Below, one piece after another: positions 1-11,330 of a stretch of 47,460 bases of DNA. The DNA is taken from positions 1 through 47,460 of the forward strand of contig WTXD01000113.1 of assembly GCA_022496205.1 (NCBI GenBank), read 5' to 3'. The position numbers were made by a program, and so were the translations under genes. How positions within the stretch are numbered: the stretch's first letter is position 1; each line of letters starts with the position of its first letter. A model generated the notes under the pieces. It was not told the origin of the DNA. It did not search any database and saw nothing but the letters and a program-made list of their open reading frames with translations. The DNA comes from Gloeopeniophorella convolvens (Eukaryota > Basidiomycota > Agaricomycetes > Russulales).

Positions 1-1403
1 CATACGGATGCTGCACGCACCGGTTGCAACAAAGGACCAGCCATCTACGAGGCGATACACGAGTGGGGGTCTGCTGCAACCATGTCAGATGTGCGCAGAG
101 GAGGACAGAAAATAGAGGGGCATGTACATGTGGATGACGTGCACCAGCACAGTGTTCGAGTCGTGTGCGCCGCGCAAGTGCGCAGCAATGTCCTGCAACC
201 AGAAGATGTAGTCGAACCTGCCAGGCATGCTGGCCAGCGCTCTAGAAAAGCCTGTCGTCTAGACTCTAGGGCGTAGAGTTACAGACGGAAGTCATGCACG
301 AGCACCTGTGTGAGCTTGAGTGCGTGGAGGCGGGTGGTGTATGTCAAATGGGGTGTGCTGCTGGGCAGTATTATGCCCACTGAAAGCCGGGGCGCCAAGT
401 CGAAGGACTGGAGCAGTAGGCAGATGCTGTTCGAGCGCAAGCCGTGTTCCGCGCTCCGACTTCCAGCCGGGCCGCTCCTCCGGACCTTATCCCGATGCCC
501 CTTTCACTCCCACTTCCGCACCGCTCGCCTCAATTCTCTCTAGCTCTTGCATCTGAAATCGGCCACAGTCTCCGCTTCAAACATGACGATGCTGAACACA
601 GGCTTCCGAGAGACCTCGTCCTGGCACCCCCAACTCTGTACCATTTCCGCCCGCGTACCCCTTTCTCATCACTCTATCGTCCCAGGAATCCAATGCAAGA
701 TTGTCTTCATATTTTCCGACATGTCATGCCAATTCATTCAACGAATCTGCTCAATTCCGGCCCCTCAACGTCAACTGTGAGGTAACCTGAGGTTGTCACA
801 CCGTTGACAGCCTAATGCGTCTGGCCTCGTGTAGGGTTGTACAATTATCTAGTATTTTTATTGCATGTACCTGATTGATCGAGCCTGAAAACTGTTTGTT
901 TGTAGCTGTCCACTCCCGGCCTCCATAGGGGTGTAAAGTCAACTTCTTAACAAAAGCAGACTACGTGCGCGTTAATTGTCCGCACATGCGCGCCACGAAA
1001 CCGATACGAATTGATCAAGAACGTACAACTCCAACAACGCATATACAATTGATACTGCCACAGCTCTCCATTTCACTTGCAAGTTAGCTGGCAAATCTTG
1101 AGGGGTGAGACGTTTTAACTTGGAGGTGGAGCCATCACAGTGGCGTTACCATGGTGTCAATCATGATAACAACGCCGTGCTGAGGGCCCAGAAGCGCCAC
1201 CCAAGTTGTTTTTGTTAGGGGTAACAATAAAGCCCCTTGCTCTGATTGTATACTTGAATGGGCTGCACCAGATAAGACTTCATAGGTAAGATCAGCAGTT
1301 CTGTTGCATCAGCCCTTGTATCTCACCGTTTCTCCCATCCAACCACCTGCACGAGGGCCCTTGCTTCCGCCTTCCACCTACCTATTTGTGTCAGCCAAGG
1401 GCC
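1..1403. other. No gene recognised
   Basis: No reading frame here resembles a known family. The open frames before 785 are short, overlap one another and look random. The 800-1400 stretch is more AT-rich and lies directly upstream of the WD40 gene, so it probably holds that gene's promoter, but I see no decisive TATA or other motif. Confidence 0.5.
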
Positions 1404-2878
1404 ATGCTTTACACAAACCAGTTTCGCCTAAGAAACGCCCTTCGCGCTCATAGTGATCCAGTGAACGCAGTTGTAGTCAGCCCCGACAAAACTTGTCTTC
1501 TTAGCATCGGTTAGTCTTTGCAATCGAAGCTCCCAGCCTAGAATCGCAGTGCTCACCATTCAGCGCCACGTAGGTGATGACTCCTTAGCTGTAGTCTGGA
1601 GCGTGAGCTCTGGCGAAAAGATTCAGTCTGTCAGCCACCCTTTTAGCGGTGCTGCGACAGCCGCAGCCTGGGTGGGCAGCGACAGCAGCCGTTTCGTAGT
1701 TGGCTATGCCTGCGGTCACATTCGCATGTTCCTTCGTGCTGACTCTAAGGTGTGGCATATATGCTCAAGCGTTATTTCGATGGCTGGTGACCTCCTCGCA
1801 GGACTTTGTCTCCAGGCCAGCGTTGAAATACTCAAGGAGTGCGGTGGACAGCTTGGCATATGACCCTGTGCACAACTGGCTTGCCTCGCTTGTTGGGGAG
1901 ATATCATGATATGGAAGGTGACTAACACAGCCCTCGTCCCCTCATTGACGGCTGCAGTCCGAGGAGAGGGAATAGGCAGTTCAATATGTTTCTGCGATAA
2001 CGGAGCCAGCATTGCTGCTTTCTACATAAACACGCATAAAGTGTAAGCCCAATCGTGATGCCTTGGCTTCTACTTGCACTAATGGCTGTGGAACAACTGC
2101 ACTGTTAGCATATGCTACTGTATTGACCCTTGGGAGAGGCGCTGGTCGAGAACCCTTGACACCAGGATGTAAGACTCAATTAATAACTGCCTAGCATTCC
2201 AGAACTTACAAAAAGAAAGCGGACATGCCCGCATGAGCAACGATTGCAAGCGGGTATTGGTTACGAACCTACTAAGTGGCATTGATGACTATGACTTCCC
2301 AACCATGGAAAGATCTCGTACTCTCTATCATCCCTTTAAATCTAACCACATCCTCCAAACGGCTGTGCTGCCGGATGTGGACCTTGTGGTCGCCGGTGGG
2401 GACAACGGCGAGGCTCGGGTTTTCAATCGCACCAGTGGCCAACTAGTGTCATCGATAGGACACGCCGGTGAGTTTAGCATATGAGATTACTCCTACAATT
2501 ATTTAACAGACACTTGAAGGCAAAGGGAGGTGGGTTCAAGTGGTGGAGGCCTTCAAGGATGCCAATGACCATTATCTAGTCGCTACTGCTGCCACCAGTG
2601 ACGCGCCATTTGAAGTGAAGTTATGGACATATAATGGGGTAAGTTCCTAAACCAACTGATATACCTCTTTTCGTCCCTGAACATGGCCCTTGCTGTAGTC
2701 TACGAGAAGTTTACCGAGAGCTGCAAGTGGGACTAAGAGTATCTTGCCGCTCTGGGAATGGCTGGTTGCTTTGGTTGTAGTCTGGTTGATGGTTATCTTA
2801 ACGCTATATTTACTTGGGAACATGTCCTTCCTTATGCGAGGCTCCGCATTCAATGACCGGGTAGTAGATTTCTTGTAA
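1404..2878 (+). pseudogene. WD40-repeat protein with C-terminal membrane anchor, frameshifted
   Basis: Seven exons can be read: 1404-1509, 1574-1749, 1802-2042, 2109-2168, 2220-2467, 2520-2638 and 2699-2878 (TAA), joined by short GT-AG introns of 51-66 bp. The product has WD40-type blades (HSDPVNAVVVSPDK, GDDSLAVVWSVSSGE, VDSLAYDPVHNWLAS, VVAGGDNGEARVFN, FEVKLWTYNG). It ends in a hydrophobic helix (WLVALVVVWLMVILTLYLLG) and a short polar tail, so it is probably a tail-anchored beta-propeller scaffold. WD40 propellers mediate protein contacts; the partner is unknown. Every exon keeps phase with the next except exon 3, which is 241 nt, two too many. The frame slips inside GAGATATCATG (about 1909-1919), as if AT had been duplicated. 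The gene is therefore broken, recently silenced, or affected by an assembly error. Family is firm, exon ends are fairly firm, status is uncertain. Confidence 0.78.
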
Positions 2879-4307
2879 AGCCTTAACACAGCTCAGTGTA
2901 CGTCGGTAGTTCATCGCGCCCGGATCTAACTAGTATGTGTGATGTTGCCGTTTGTTCGAAACAAGGCGGCGCAGCTGCGCTCGGAGGCGAGACGAAGGCG
3001 AGCAAGGGCAAAAGCAATGGAACGAGGAGAGCGAGCGCGAGAGAGAAGAGGAACGCGTGGACAATTTCACATACAATGGACAAGGTCCAACAAATTGCGC
3101 AAGGCTACAGGTTCCTATACTTACCTGCCTGCCGCCCCGACTCTCCTTGCTTGCCTTCGTATCTGATACACACTCTAGTTGCCCTGCACCCGGCCCAAAA
3201 GCGCGTCGTATATCCAGCGTCCAGTAGCGCGTCCCACCGCTTGCTCATCTAGATATCCACAATAAACAATGACCATTATCTCTGCGCCCCTCCGCCATGT
3301 GCACGATGGTTCGAATCAACGTCACCCGTGCCCTCGAAAACGCTTTGCCCTGCCCACTATGAATGCCGTAGGCACCGCGCTGCTTCTTGCTCCCTTTCGC
3401 TTTCATTCAGCATTCGAGGCCCAGAGTCCCAAGAATGTGCGTGATCTGGAAACGGCGGCGCGACCTAGTCTCCCAGAGGCAGACGCGTCGTCAAACCCTC
3501 GTGCCTCGGGATCCGCCGTCAGATGGCGTCAACCCTCGTTCCTCGGGATCCTTCATCTGACGACTAGCGCGACCGCGCCCCCCTGCATCTTTCGCGCGGC
3601 GACACGCCGTTCCGAGTCGAGTCCGACACCGGCACCAGGCCAGGGAATATCGACTTGTATGCAGTACTGTACGGCAAGTGACCTCGAGCAGCCGCTCACT
3701 GCTTTTATACCAATGGAACGTGCGTCCATCAGTTGATCTCCTTCCATGTGCTTAGCCCCGCTTAACTGAGACCTCCATAAAGAAGCATCCGTCTGTTCGT
3801 CCGATCGCATCACCAGATCCAGGGCTCGGCACGGCGCGTCGCACGCCCGCATGGGGCACGTTGCCCTCCCCCCCACGTGCACGGCGCAGAAACATGGCAG
3901 CGAGCATTGGGTGCACCTGCGCGGGCAGCGCAATTAACGTTGTATAAGTAAGTATTAAACGTCGTTAAACGGCTGATTAGCGTGCACGTGCGCGGAGAAA
4001 AGGCGCGCACGGGCCAATCAGCGTGCGCGGTGCGGTGCGGAGAGACAACGAGGAGAATTGGGGGACAGCCGCTGGTGGCCAAGGCGACTAACTGAATCGC
4101 GCACACCCCTGCCGGTCGGACGTGTAATCGCACCCCGCTGCGCGACCCGAACGCTCGCCCTCGCTCTCACGCCCCATCAACCCCAGAGACTCCCCAGAAA
4201 AAATCCGATATCCATAGAGCGACGATGTGCGGTCCAGCGGCAGATACTAAGTAAACAAGAGATCGATGTGGCATAGGACCCCCGGCCCGTCCGGCGCGCG
4301 CGCGCGC
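2879..4307. other. Convergent intergenic region
   Basis: This is the gap between the 3' ends of the WD40 gene (+) and the kelch gene (-). Several open frames occur (for example 3269-3736), but they have skewed composition and run through a repeat that recurs 41 kb away, so I do not call them genes. It contains the 98-bp dispersed repeat at 3464-3561. Confidence 0.5.
3464..3561 (+). repeat. 98-bp dispersed repeat, copy 1
   Basis: This block recurs in the same orientation at 44972-45069 with one visible mismatch (CCGTC versus CTGTC) and equal length. Inside it a phrase (CAACCCTCGTTCCTCGGGA type) occurs twice in imperfect form. GTCAGATG at 3521-3528 is mirrored by CATCTGAC at the right end, giving an 8-bp inverted pair. 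It may be a short non-autonomous element or a fragment of a larger repeat. Confidence 0.8.
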
Positions 4308-6036
4308 TCACTGCACGTCGACGCTGAAGCTCGTCACCTGCGGGAGGTACGCGGCAGCGGCGAGGTCGAGCACGTACACCTCCTCAAAGACGTCATGCCC
4401 GTTAAATCCGCCAAAGACGAAGAGCCGCGAGTCCGTGACGAGCGACGCGTGATACCCGCGCGGGACGGGGCGCGCCCGAGCATCGTGCGGGGCTCGTACT
4501 GCAGCGACACTGCGGCGCGCGCATGTTAGGGCGTGGAGCGGGCTGGAATGGCGGGGGCAGGCGCACCGAGGTTAAAGAGCAGCAGCTCTAGCGTGTACTC
4601 GGACCCGTCGTGCCCGCCCGAGATGAAGAGGTACGACCCGATCTGCGCAGACGAGTGCGACAGGCGGCGGTGCAGCGTGTCGGGCTTGACCTGCGTCCAC
4701 ACGAGCGAGTCTGCACACGCGTATCGTCAGCCGCATCGAGCCGGCCACACGGTGCCCGCATGCACCCAGGTTGAGACACCATATATCGTGGAAGCACTCG
4801 CGCCCGTCGCTCCCGCCGACAATGACCATCACATTCTGCACGAGGTTCGCAGTGTGGTACCCGCGCGGCGCAGGGCGCTTGCGCCCGTTGACTGGCATGT
4901 GCTCCCAGCACACCCTGTCGAGCGCCCCGCCGACATCAAGCGTCCACACGTCGTTGAGGGCCTGCATGCCGTTCCCGCCGCCGAACACCCAGATTTTGCC
5001 CTGGTAGAGCACAGTCGTGTGTGCGCGGCGCGGGGGCGGGATGTCCACGCCGCCGATGACGGGCCGCGTCCAGCGCCGCGTGAGCACGTCGAATACGTGC
5101 ACGCTGCTGTAGTATGACGCGCCCTCGCGGCCGCCAAAAATGACGACCTTGCGCCCGACAAGCGTTGCGGAGTGCGCGCGGCACGGCGGGGGCAGGCCGC
5201 CCAGCATCTCGGGATGCGACCAACGCATCGTCTCTGCGCGGGCCACGTCACGCCCACTGGTCTGCACGGAAGGTGTCGATGACGAGGCACGCACCGATAT
5301 TGAAGCACCATATATCCTTGAAGCACTCGCGGTCGTCGCACCCACCAAAGATCCATGCGACGTTATCGACTAGCGTGACGCTGTGCGCGCGGAAGCCGTG
5401 CGTCGGCAGCATACCCCACACGGGCGCCTTGCTCCAGTACATCACGGGCGGCGGTGCAGGCTCGGCGTTGACTGTGTTCGGGAGATGCGGCACCGCGCGC
5501 AAGCGCGGCACACTGGGGTCTCCCGCGGGCGCGGCAGAACGCGGTGCAGACTTGGCAACTGTGGCTGCGAGCGAGGTCGAGCTCGCATTGGCGTTCGGCA
5601 CGAGACGACGGCCGGGCGTGCCCTCGGGGGAGTCGCTCGTGTTTGAGCGGTGCGAGGCAGACTGGGTACGCGTGCTGCGTGATGAGGCGGCTGGGCGCAG
5701 TGTCGAGGTCGAGGCGGAGAGCGAGCTGCTCGAGGCACTTGGGTACGGCGCGGAGGCGGATCGCGTAGTGTGAGGCGGGGCTGCGTGAACAGGTGGAGTG
5801 AGCGGGCGCTCGTCGGGAGGGAGGGTGAGATTGCGCTTGGCAACGGGCGAGCCGTGTGATGACGGCGTGCGGCGGACGGCGTCCCGTGCGACAGCGCGGG
5901 GAAGCGCTTTGTTGAGGCTCATCTCTGGGATGCTGTCGAGGTTGTCTGGGCCAAAGGGGGAGAAGGTGAGCGGAGGGGGGGAGAGCGGAGTGGAGGGCTC
6001 TGCTGGTGTCAACGACGACGATGAGGGCGAGTCCAT
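4308..6036 (-). CDS. Kelch-repeat beta-propeller protein
   Basis: Four exons on the minus strand: 6036-5295, 5233-4766, 4710-4567, then either 4498-4308 (in frame) or 4509-4308. All three introns are in phase 1. The N-terminal ~200 residues are Ser/Pro/Ala-rich and probably disordered. From about residue 207 on there are at least five kelch motifs with the hallmark GG and downstream Y/W: AWIFGGCDD..IWCFN, VVIFGGREG..VHVFD, IWVFGGGNG..VWTLD, MVIVGGSDG..IWCLN, LFISGGHDG..LLLFN, LFVFGGFNG..VYVLD. These would close one propeller. Kelch proteins of this type act as scaffolds, often at cell poles or in ubiquitin complexes; the role here is unknown. The start ATG opens the longest frame. With the nearest acceptor of intron 3 the last exon is one base short of frame; an AG 11 nt further in restores it. 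Confidence 0.85.
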
Positions 6037-8036
6037 AGCCGGTTACCGGTTACCGTGCGACTGTCTTTCCTGTCTGGGGCCACGTAACAAAGCGATGGTG
6101 GCGTTGGGTGGATGGACGAGCGGCTTGCAGACACATTTCCTCCGGATGGATGACTCGGCGGACGCGGTGTGTGCCAGAGCGAGTGGCGCGCGTGGGCATC
6201 AGAGCTGGTCTGTGCGTCTCGCTCGTCCACCCTGTGACCTATCGATGGCCTCTATTCCTGATGCGGGTTCCCGCCTTGCGAATTCTCCTCGGGCGCGCCT
6301 CGGCTTGATCTTGAGTCTTCCACTTCCTGAGGCCGAGGGGCTGAGCGCTGAGCGCTAATGGGCAGCGCAGTGCCATTCAAAAGGTGCCCGCCGAGAACTA
6401 TCAGTACACTAGTTCTCGAGGTAATGGTGTTTTATTGTAGTTGAGAAGCCGGTGGGGACTCCTCGGGGCGGAACGACGTCTCAGGCTTCCACAATCGGCA
6501 TCAGGCCAAATCTCCCACTCCCACATATTATATAAGATGGCGATTCCGCTTCTTGGGACCGGACAGGTGCGCACCTCACCCATTTGAGGATTCGTTCAGC
6601 TGACTAGATGTATTGAAGAGGGTAGTGTGCGTCCCGAATTGCATCTCTTCTTGTGCATCTGAATTCTCAGCGCGTTGGTGCAGACTCCCCCCTCCCCCAT
6701 ACAGCACAGCGCACCTTGCGGGCGTTACTACACGCTATTTCAAAACCCGCGACATCACGTCACGTCATCACTCCTGCCACGATGCTCTCGCTGCTGGGGC
6801 ACCGCCATCTTTCCAGGCCCTCGCCGATCTGGTGACAACACCCATCCTTAAATGCAAGGCATCCACTCTATGTGAGTCTGTCACCACAAACATCGACAGC
6901 CGCTACGCCGTCGCCGCCATGAATTTCACGCATAAATGGAGAAGTGACAGGGCACGTCAACGCGCACCTCGCTATGACGCAGCTAGCCAACTTTACTCTG
7001 GCAAGCGTAGCTCCAAGGACCACACCGAGGGCCGCGAGCCCGCCCTCCTGTCGTATCTGACGCTCCCGTCACCCCGTCGTCTCGCGCGTGACACTTCTAT
7101 TGTGAATGAGGCTCTCAATGCGCATCTCGCCGCGCTGGCGTGGTCATCGGAGCGTAGCGTCATTCCCACAGATGAGGGCGGCAGCCCTGTCCTCATGGCA
7201 GTGCTCATATCACCTCCGCCGTCGTGCTTTCATGCGTCCAGTGCCTCCTTCACATCTTCTGGCAGTGCTGTGTGCTGCCTTGAGTCACCGCTGCGCTCCT
7301 CGTCAGATGCTGAGCTTGTTATCTGGGAATGAGGTCATGGAGGTGCATGATCACACTGGAGTGGCAACGGGAGTGACGGAAAGAGGGTATGAAATGCAGG
7401 ATTGTTCGGTGGATGTTCAATACTGTGCTGTACATCTTTATCATCGAGGCGGGCCAAAACATACTTGCCAGGTCGCGGTTGGGCTGTACTATGTACGAGA
7501 CTGAAAATTGAAATTTATGGCTTGTGGTGAGTACACACAGAAAAGCAGTTCTGACAAGTAAACACCTCATAACGCCGAGGCAAGCAAAGGCACATGCCGC
7601 CACAGGCGGCCCTTCTCGAGTAGTTGTATTGTCCTCAATTTGAGCACCGTCAAACACGATAACTCTGTTATTTTCCCGCTGCAATAGTCCCCCGCTCATT
7701 GCAACACAGTGAACGGCACAGGGTTAGGATGAGAAGATCATGGCACAAGCTGAACAGGAATCTACAGGCGCTGGCATAGTCAACATGTAACATCAAACTA
7801 AGGCGGTTGAGATGCGGGAGACTGGGATCTATGGCTCTTGGGAATTGTGGTACATATGGGAGGCAATTAAGGTGAGGGCTAGAGCAAGAGTAGGAGATGA
7901 AGCTAGTAAAGTAACATGTTATCAAGTAAGGAAAAGTGTAAGAGGGCGTGCGCCAGGAGCCTTGTCAGGGAGCGATTGGAGCCACGGAATGCCCAAGCTT
8001 GACCCAAGTAGTCCCTCACAAAGCCTGGTTCGACCC
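6037..8036. other. Intergenic region with an uncertain long frame
   Basis: The 5' side of the kelch gene starts with a doubled CCGGTTA (6039-6055). The longest open frame, 6613-7332 (+), opens with TTG, has no recognisable domain and is rich in Ser/Ala/Arg, so I do not call it a gene. The 51-bp gene-family fragment at 7571-7621 is the only feature I can support. Confidence 0.4.
7571..7651 (+). repeat. Fragment of a dispersed gene family (C-terminal end)
   Basis: The first 51 bp match 12015-12065 with two mismatches and contain the hairpin GCCGCC-aca-GGCGGC type. Read in one frame, both copies give a peptide like AHAA-GGPSRV followed by a hydrophobic stretch and a stop. A related stretch (AHDAAGGPS) follows the RSQLLD region of the minus-strand copy near 36.43 kb, so these pieces probably descend from one gene family. 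Confidence 0.55.
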
Positions 8037-9649
8037 TCAATCCCGAGAACTGATAGAGGAGAAGGGGGCGGCACGTGCTTGGGCCGCGGTGCGGCGGCGG
8101 GAGCGCAGTGGCCATCCCTGTTCATCGCGAGATGATACCCTAGCCATTTGAACACGGAAATGCGGGGGCTTAGGGGCGCAGGGTGGTGGGCTGCCCTCCG
8201 AGTGTGGCTTGGAGTTGCTGATGTGGCCAATACGGCTGTGCCGGCCACGGAGCGAGATGGGCGGGTACTCGCATGAGATGCCGCGCTTAGCGCACTTGCT
8301 ACGATTACCAGGGGGAGAAAGTCAGATTGGCAGGCAAATTTGAAGTGCACTGCATAAGGACGACTCACATGCAAGTCTGATCTTTGTCACCCGCAGCCTT
8401 CTGCTTGCATGCAATCTTGAGGCTTCTGCACACGTAGCACGCTAGGAGCGCGATCTTCCCCGACTGCCTTCTGTTCCCATGCCTCCCATGGCGTGATGGT
8501 GAGCTGCCCCTGCCTCCGTCTCCACCGCGCTTGTCACGGCTGACTTCATGTTCATGGCCTTGTGGATCAGCCTCGCGGTATGGATGGAGTTGTAGCTCCT
8601 CAGGATCACAGGTCAGCGGTTGCTGCACTGGGGTGAGCGTCGGAGACGCCTGATGCTTGGCTTGGGCGAGCTCAGCCCTCTCAGTTTCGGGCAACCGGTC
8701 ACATGGAGGAGAGCCCAGTGGCTCCACAACCGCTTCTGCTAGGAGTGCAGTGGTGACAGGCGCCGGTGCATAGTGGCGCAATGAGCCTCCGAGAGCATCG
8801 CACTGGTTCTCAAAACTCCTATCTAGCTGGCTGGACGGGTAAATACCGCTCATGTGAAAGGTGGCACCAATGCTCTGCCGAAAATTTAACTCCTGAACGG
8901 TACATGCAAGGTGTGATGGTACTCACATCGTACGTAGAGACACACATGTCGCCTACGTTGTGCTGCATGGGTCTATGCCCGCTTTCCTCCCGGTCACGGG
9001 TGGGAGTCAGACCCAGGTCGCCGGAGGGAATAATGCCGGTGTTATATGATGCCATGGGGAGCATGGTCGCCTCAAGGCCGCCATGGAGTTGAAATGCAGC
9101 GTGGGCATATGAGGCCTGATATGGGGCAGAGAGGCCAGAGGTGTATGGGCTAACAGCTGCCCCATGGCGATAGTCCTCTGTAAAGAGCGGGTGGTTGTTG
9201 CCATAGGGGTGGGGGTCAAAGGCGAACCCACGGTGATCCTCGGTAGAAAACAAGTTGTGGTTGCTGTAACATGTGCCGCCACCAGGATATGCGCAGGTGC
9301 AGTATACAGTATCAGCAGGGGTGGGAGGCGCCATCGATACAGGGCTGCCTCCCACAGACCGGTACGACACGGAATCGGAGGGGGGAGGTGCATGCTGCAT
9401 GGCCTCATTTTGTGCCATCACCCAGCCCTGATGAAGACCGGAGCTATCCTGCAGGCAAGTTGAATACATTAAACAGATGGGTTCAAAGCATCAACCTACT
9501 GGATCACAGTCAGGGAGGCGGTACTCGTCGTTGATGTTGGGGTAGACGTGGTAGGGTGTACCAGGGAAACTTGGCGGGTTGTCAGAATAGACAAACCTCG
9601 CGTAATTAGTGGGGGAGGCATGGGGAACCCGTGGAGGTGAATGGCCCAT
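8037..9649 (-). CDS. Zn2Cys6 fungal-type transcription factor
   Basis: Four exons keep a single frame: 9649-9500 (ATG in context ATCGCCATGGG), 9448-8927, 8826-8369 and 8298-8037 (TGA), giving 463 residues. Introns of 51, 100 and 70 bp have GT-AG ends. The last intron falls inside the zinc cluster. The joined cluster is C-x2-C-x6-C-x11-C-x2-C-x6-C (CYVCRSLKIAC then TCIKCAKRGISC), residues about 354-386. It binds two zinc ions and recognises DNA, usually CGG triplets, in the nucleus. The cluster lies near the C-terminus, whereas many family members carry it near the N-terminus. The first ~300 residues are Pro/Tyr/His/Ser-rich and probably disordered or activating. There is no visible fungal-specific middle domain. 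The phase agreement of all exons makes the model strong; the regulated genes are unknown. Confidence 0.85.
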
Positions 9650-10852
9650 GGCGATGATTCTTGTGGACTCGGCGGACTGAAGCAGACGGCAATGATGGCA
9701 ACCTAGGTGCAGCCGTAGGTCAGCAGCCGCAGGCACAGGGAGGATGGGCGGGTTCAGGATGCCAACGCGCGCACGGGTTACAAGGGAAATTTCCAGGGTC
9801 TTTTTGGTGTCAAACAACCTTCTACGCGCAGTCGCTAACCTAAAGTTGACTCGCCGCCTGGGGGCAGGAGGTTGCAACGGGGGCCGATGTGCGATTATAT
9901 TGCCTAAACCATGTTTCATGGCTCACCGAGAGCGCCCTGCAGGCTCATTCCCGTCCAATATAAACCTGACAGCTGCTCCCTTTTCCGACACATGGCCCTA
10001 GCCAATGGGCGCCACAACCTGCTAGTCTGAAGTCCTGCGGGACCCCTGGGCCAGGAAGGAGGATACGGGCCTGTCTCTGAACTTTTTTTCTCTTTTTCTC
10101 TGGGGAGTGATATGATGAATCTTGGCGCATGCTCATGACCGGTGCTGTTGTGATATTTTCATTGGTCCGTGGAGTTGAAAAAGGTAGAGTTGCGAGCAGT
10201 GGCAACTGACCTAGGTCTGAAACGGGATGATAACAATCGTCGGTAACTGGTGCCATCAGAGATCACGCGGAGTGCGTGCCCTAGCCGTCCCCAAACTGGA
10301 AAACGCGCCATCTCCTCTCTGCTGTTGTGTCGTGTGCGCTGATTTCAAGCATGTGCAGGACTCTGTGTCGCTTGGTGTATCGGGGCGCATCGCGTTGCTA
10401 TTGTGCGACAACGTTGTGACACACGCAGCGAATCAACTGGCTGCATTCTGCTGAGCTGTGATGCAGGCAGGTGGCCGTGTTTCCCAATCCGCGTAGTGTA
10501 GCGCGCACCACGACCGGCACCACATGCATGTCCTCAATTGCCTTGCTTGCAAGGTGCTTTCACGGTAATCGTTACGGGTGCTTATAGCTGTCTAATCGTA
10601 TGCATTCTTTTGTTCTCACGCCAGATCGCTTCCGCCTGCTTCTACCACTCTCCAGCCTACTCCCCTCATAACGGAGAATGACTGTCTTCCGTTACTAAGG
10701 TCTGCTTCAGGGGACTACCTACTCCCTAGTACGTCTGCGTCGACCTGCAGACAGGGCATGGCGCATGACCAGGCTTTTAACTTACGGTCATCTGCTGTCG
10801 GAACGCTTACACCGCTCTTTTACCGTGTCTAGCGCCCTTGCCTTTGGCCACG
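9650..10852. other. Intergenic, no gene recognised
   Basis: This stretch lies between the divergent starts of the Zn2Cys6 gene (-) and the small two-exon gene (+), so it likely holds both promoters. A run of T/C around 10080-10100 is the only marked base bias. The segment 10565-10645 is partly repeated at 38446-38530. Confidence 0.5.
10565..10645 (+). repeat. Dispersed repeat shared with 38.45 kb
   Basis: The segment aligns with 38446-38530 (same strand) over about 80 bp. Runs such as GCTTATAGCT and TTCTTTTGTTCTC are conserved, with scattered transitions and a small gap. It lies just upstream of the two-exon gene, so it may be a copied promoter or a piece of an older repeat. Confidence 0.55.
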
Positions 10853-11330
10853 ATGTACACCCATCGTTTGATTCGTGACGGTCGGCCCAACGTTCGGCCT
10901 GCCCACTCCCCCAGCCTCTCCCAACACCTCTCAAGCCCGCGCGGAGGTGTATTGTCCCCCACCTCCCGATGGCTCCAATGCTGCCGTATCTGTGGCAGTG
11001 TTTTTTTCTTTAGGTTCCCCGCTTTCGCGCTCAAATCGAACGTGCTCACCTGTCGCCTGCGAGGTCGCCACCTCCCTGCTTTCCACTGTGAGCGCACCAA
11101 GCAGAGCCGCAAGGCTCAGCGCACCTTCCGCGACCAGTGCGTGCTGCCCCCTGCCGCTGTGCACTCACACACCCACTCATCCTTCACCCCGCAGGCACGT
11201 CAAGGCGTTCGAGTCGCGCTCGCAGCTGCTCGACCCTGCGCTCATGAGCGCAGACGAGGCGAAGCACTGGTGGAAGGAGTGCCACGTATCCGTTGGCCAG
11301 CTGCGCATCGAGAACGCTGCGCTGCGCTGA
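10853..11330 (+). CDS. Small two-exon protein of a dispersed family, unknown function
   Basis: The model starts at ATG 10853. Exon 1 is 10853-11136 and exon 2 is 11195-11330, with a 58-bp GTGCGT..GCAG intron in phase 2, giving 139 residues. Exon 1 has a zinc-knuckle-like start (CCRICG) followed by further Cys/His residues and the stretch KAQRTFRD. Exon 2 reads HVKAFESRSQLLD..SADEAKHWW..ECHVSVGQL, which looks helical. A diverged copy with the same intron position and phase lies at 36430-36813 on the other strand. Shared splice position and shared protein motifs argue that this was once a real gene. I do not recognise the family and claim no function. It may be truncated at its 3' end, since related copies have extra C-terminal sequence. 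Confidence 0.55.

Noticed and set aside
3300..3330. GGTTCGAATCA, resembling a tRNA B box.
   Set aside because: There is no matching A box or cloverleaf around it.
4572..5356. Several long overlapping frames on both strands across the kelch gene.
   Set aside because: They are shadows in a GC-rich coding region; only the frame with repeated kelch motifs makes sense.
6613..7332. 239-codon plus-strand frame.
   Set aside because: It has a TTG start, no domain, low-complexity composition and no introns, unlike the real genes here.
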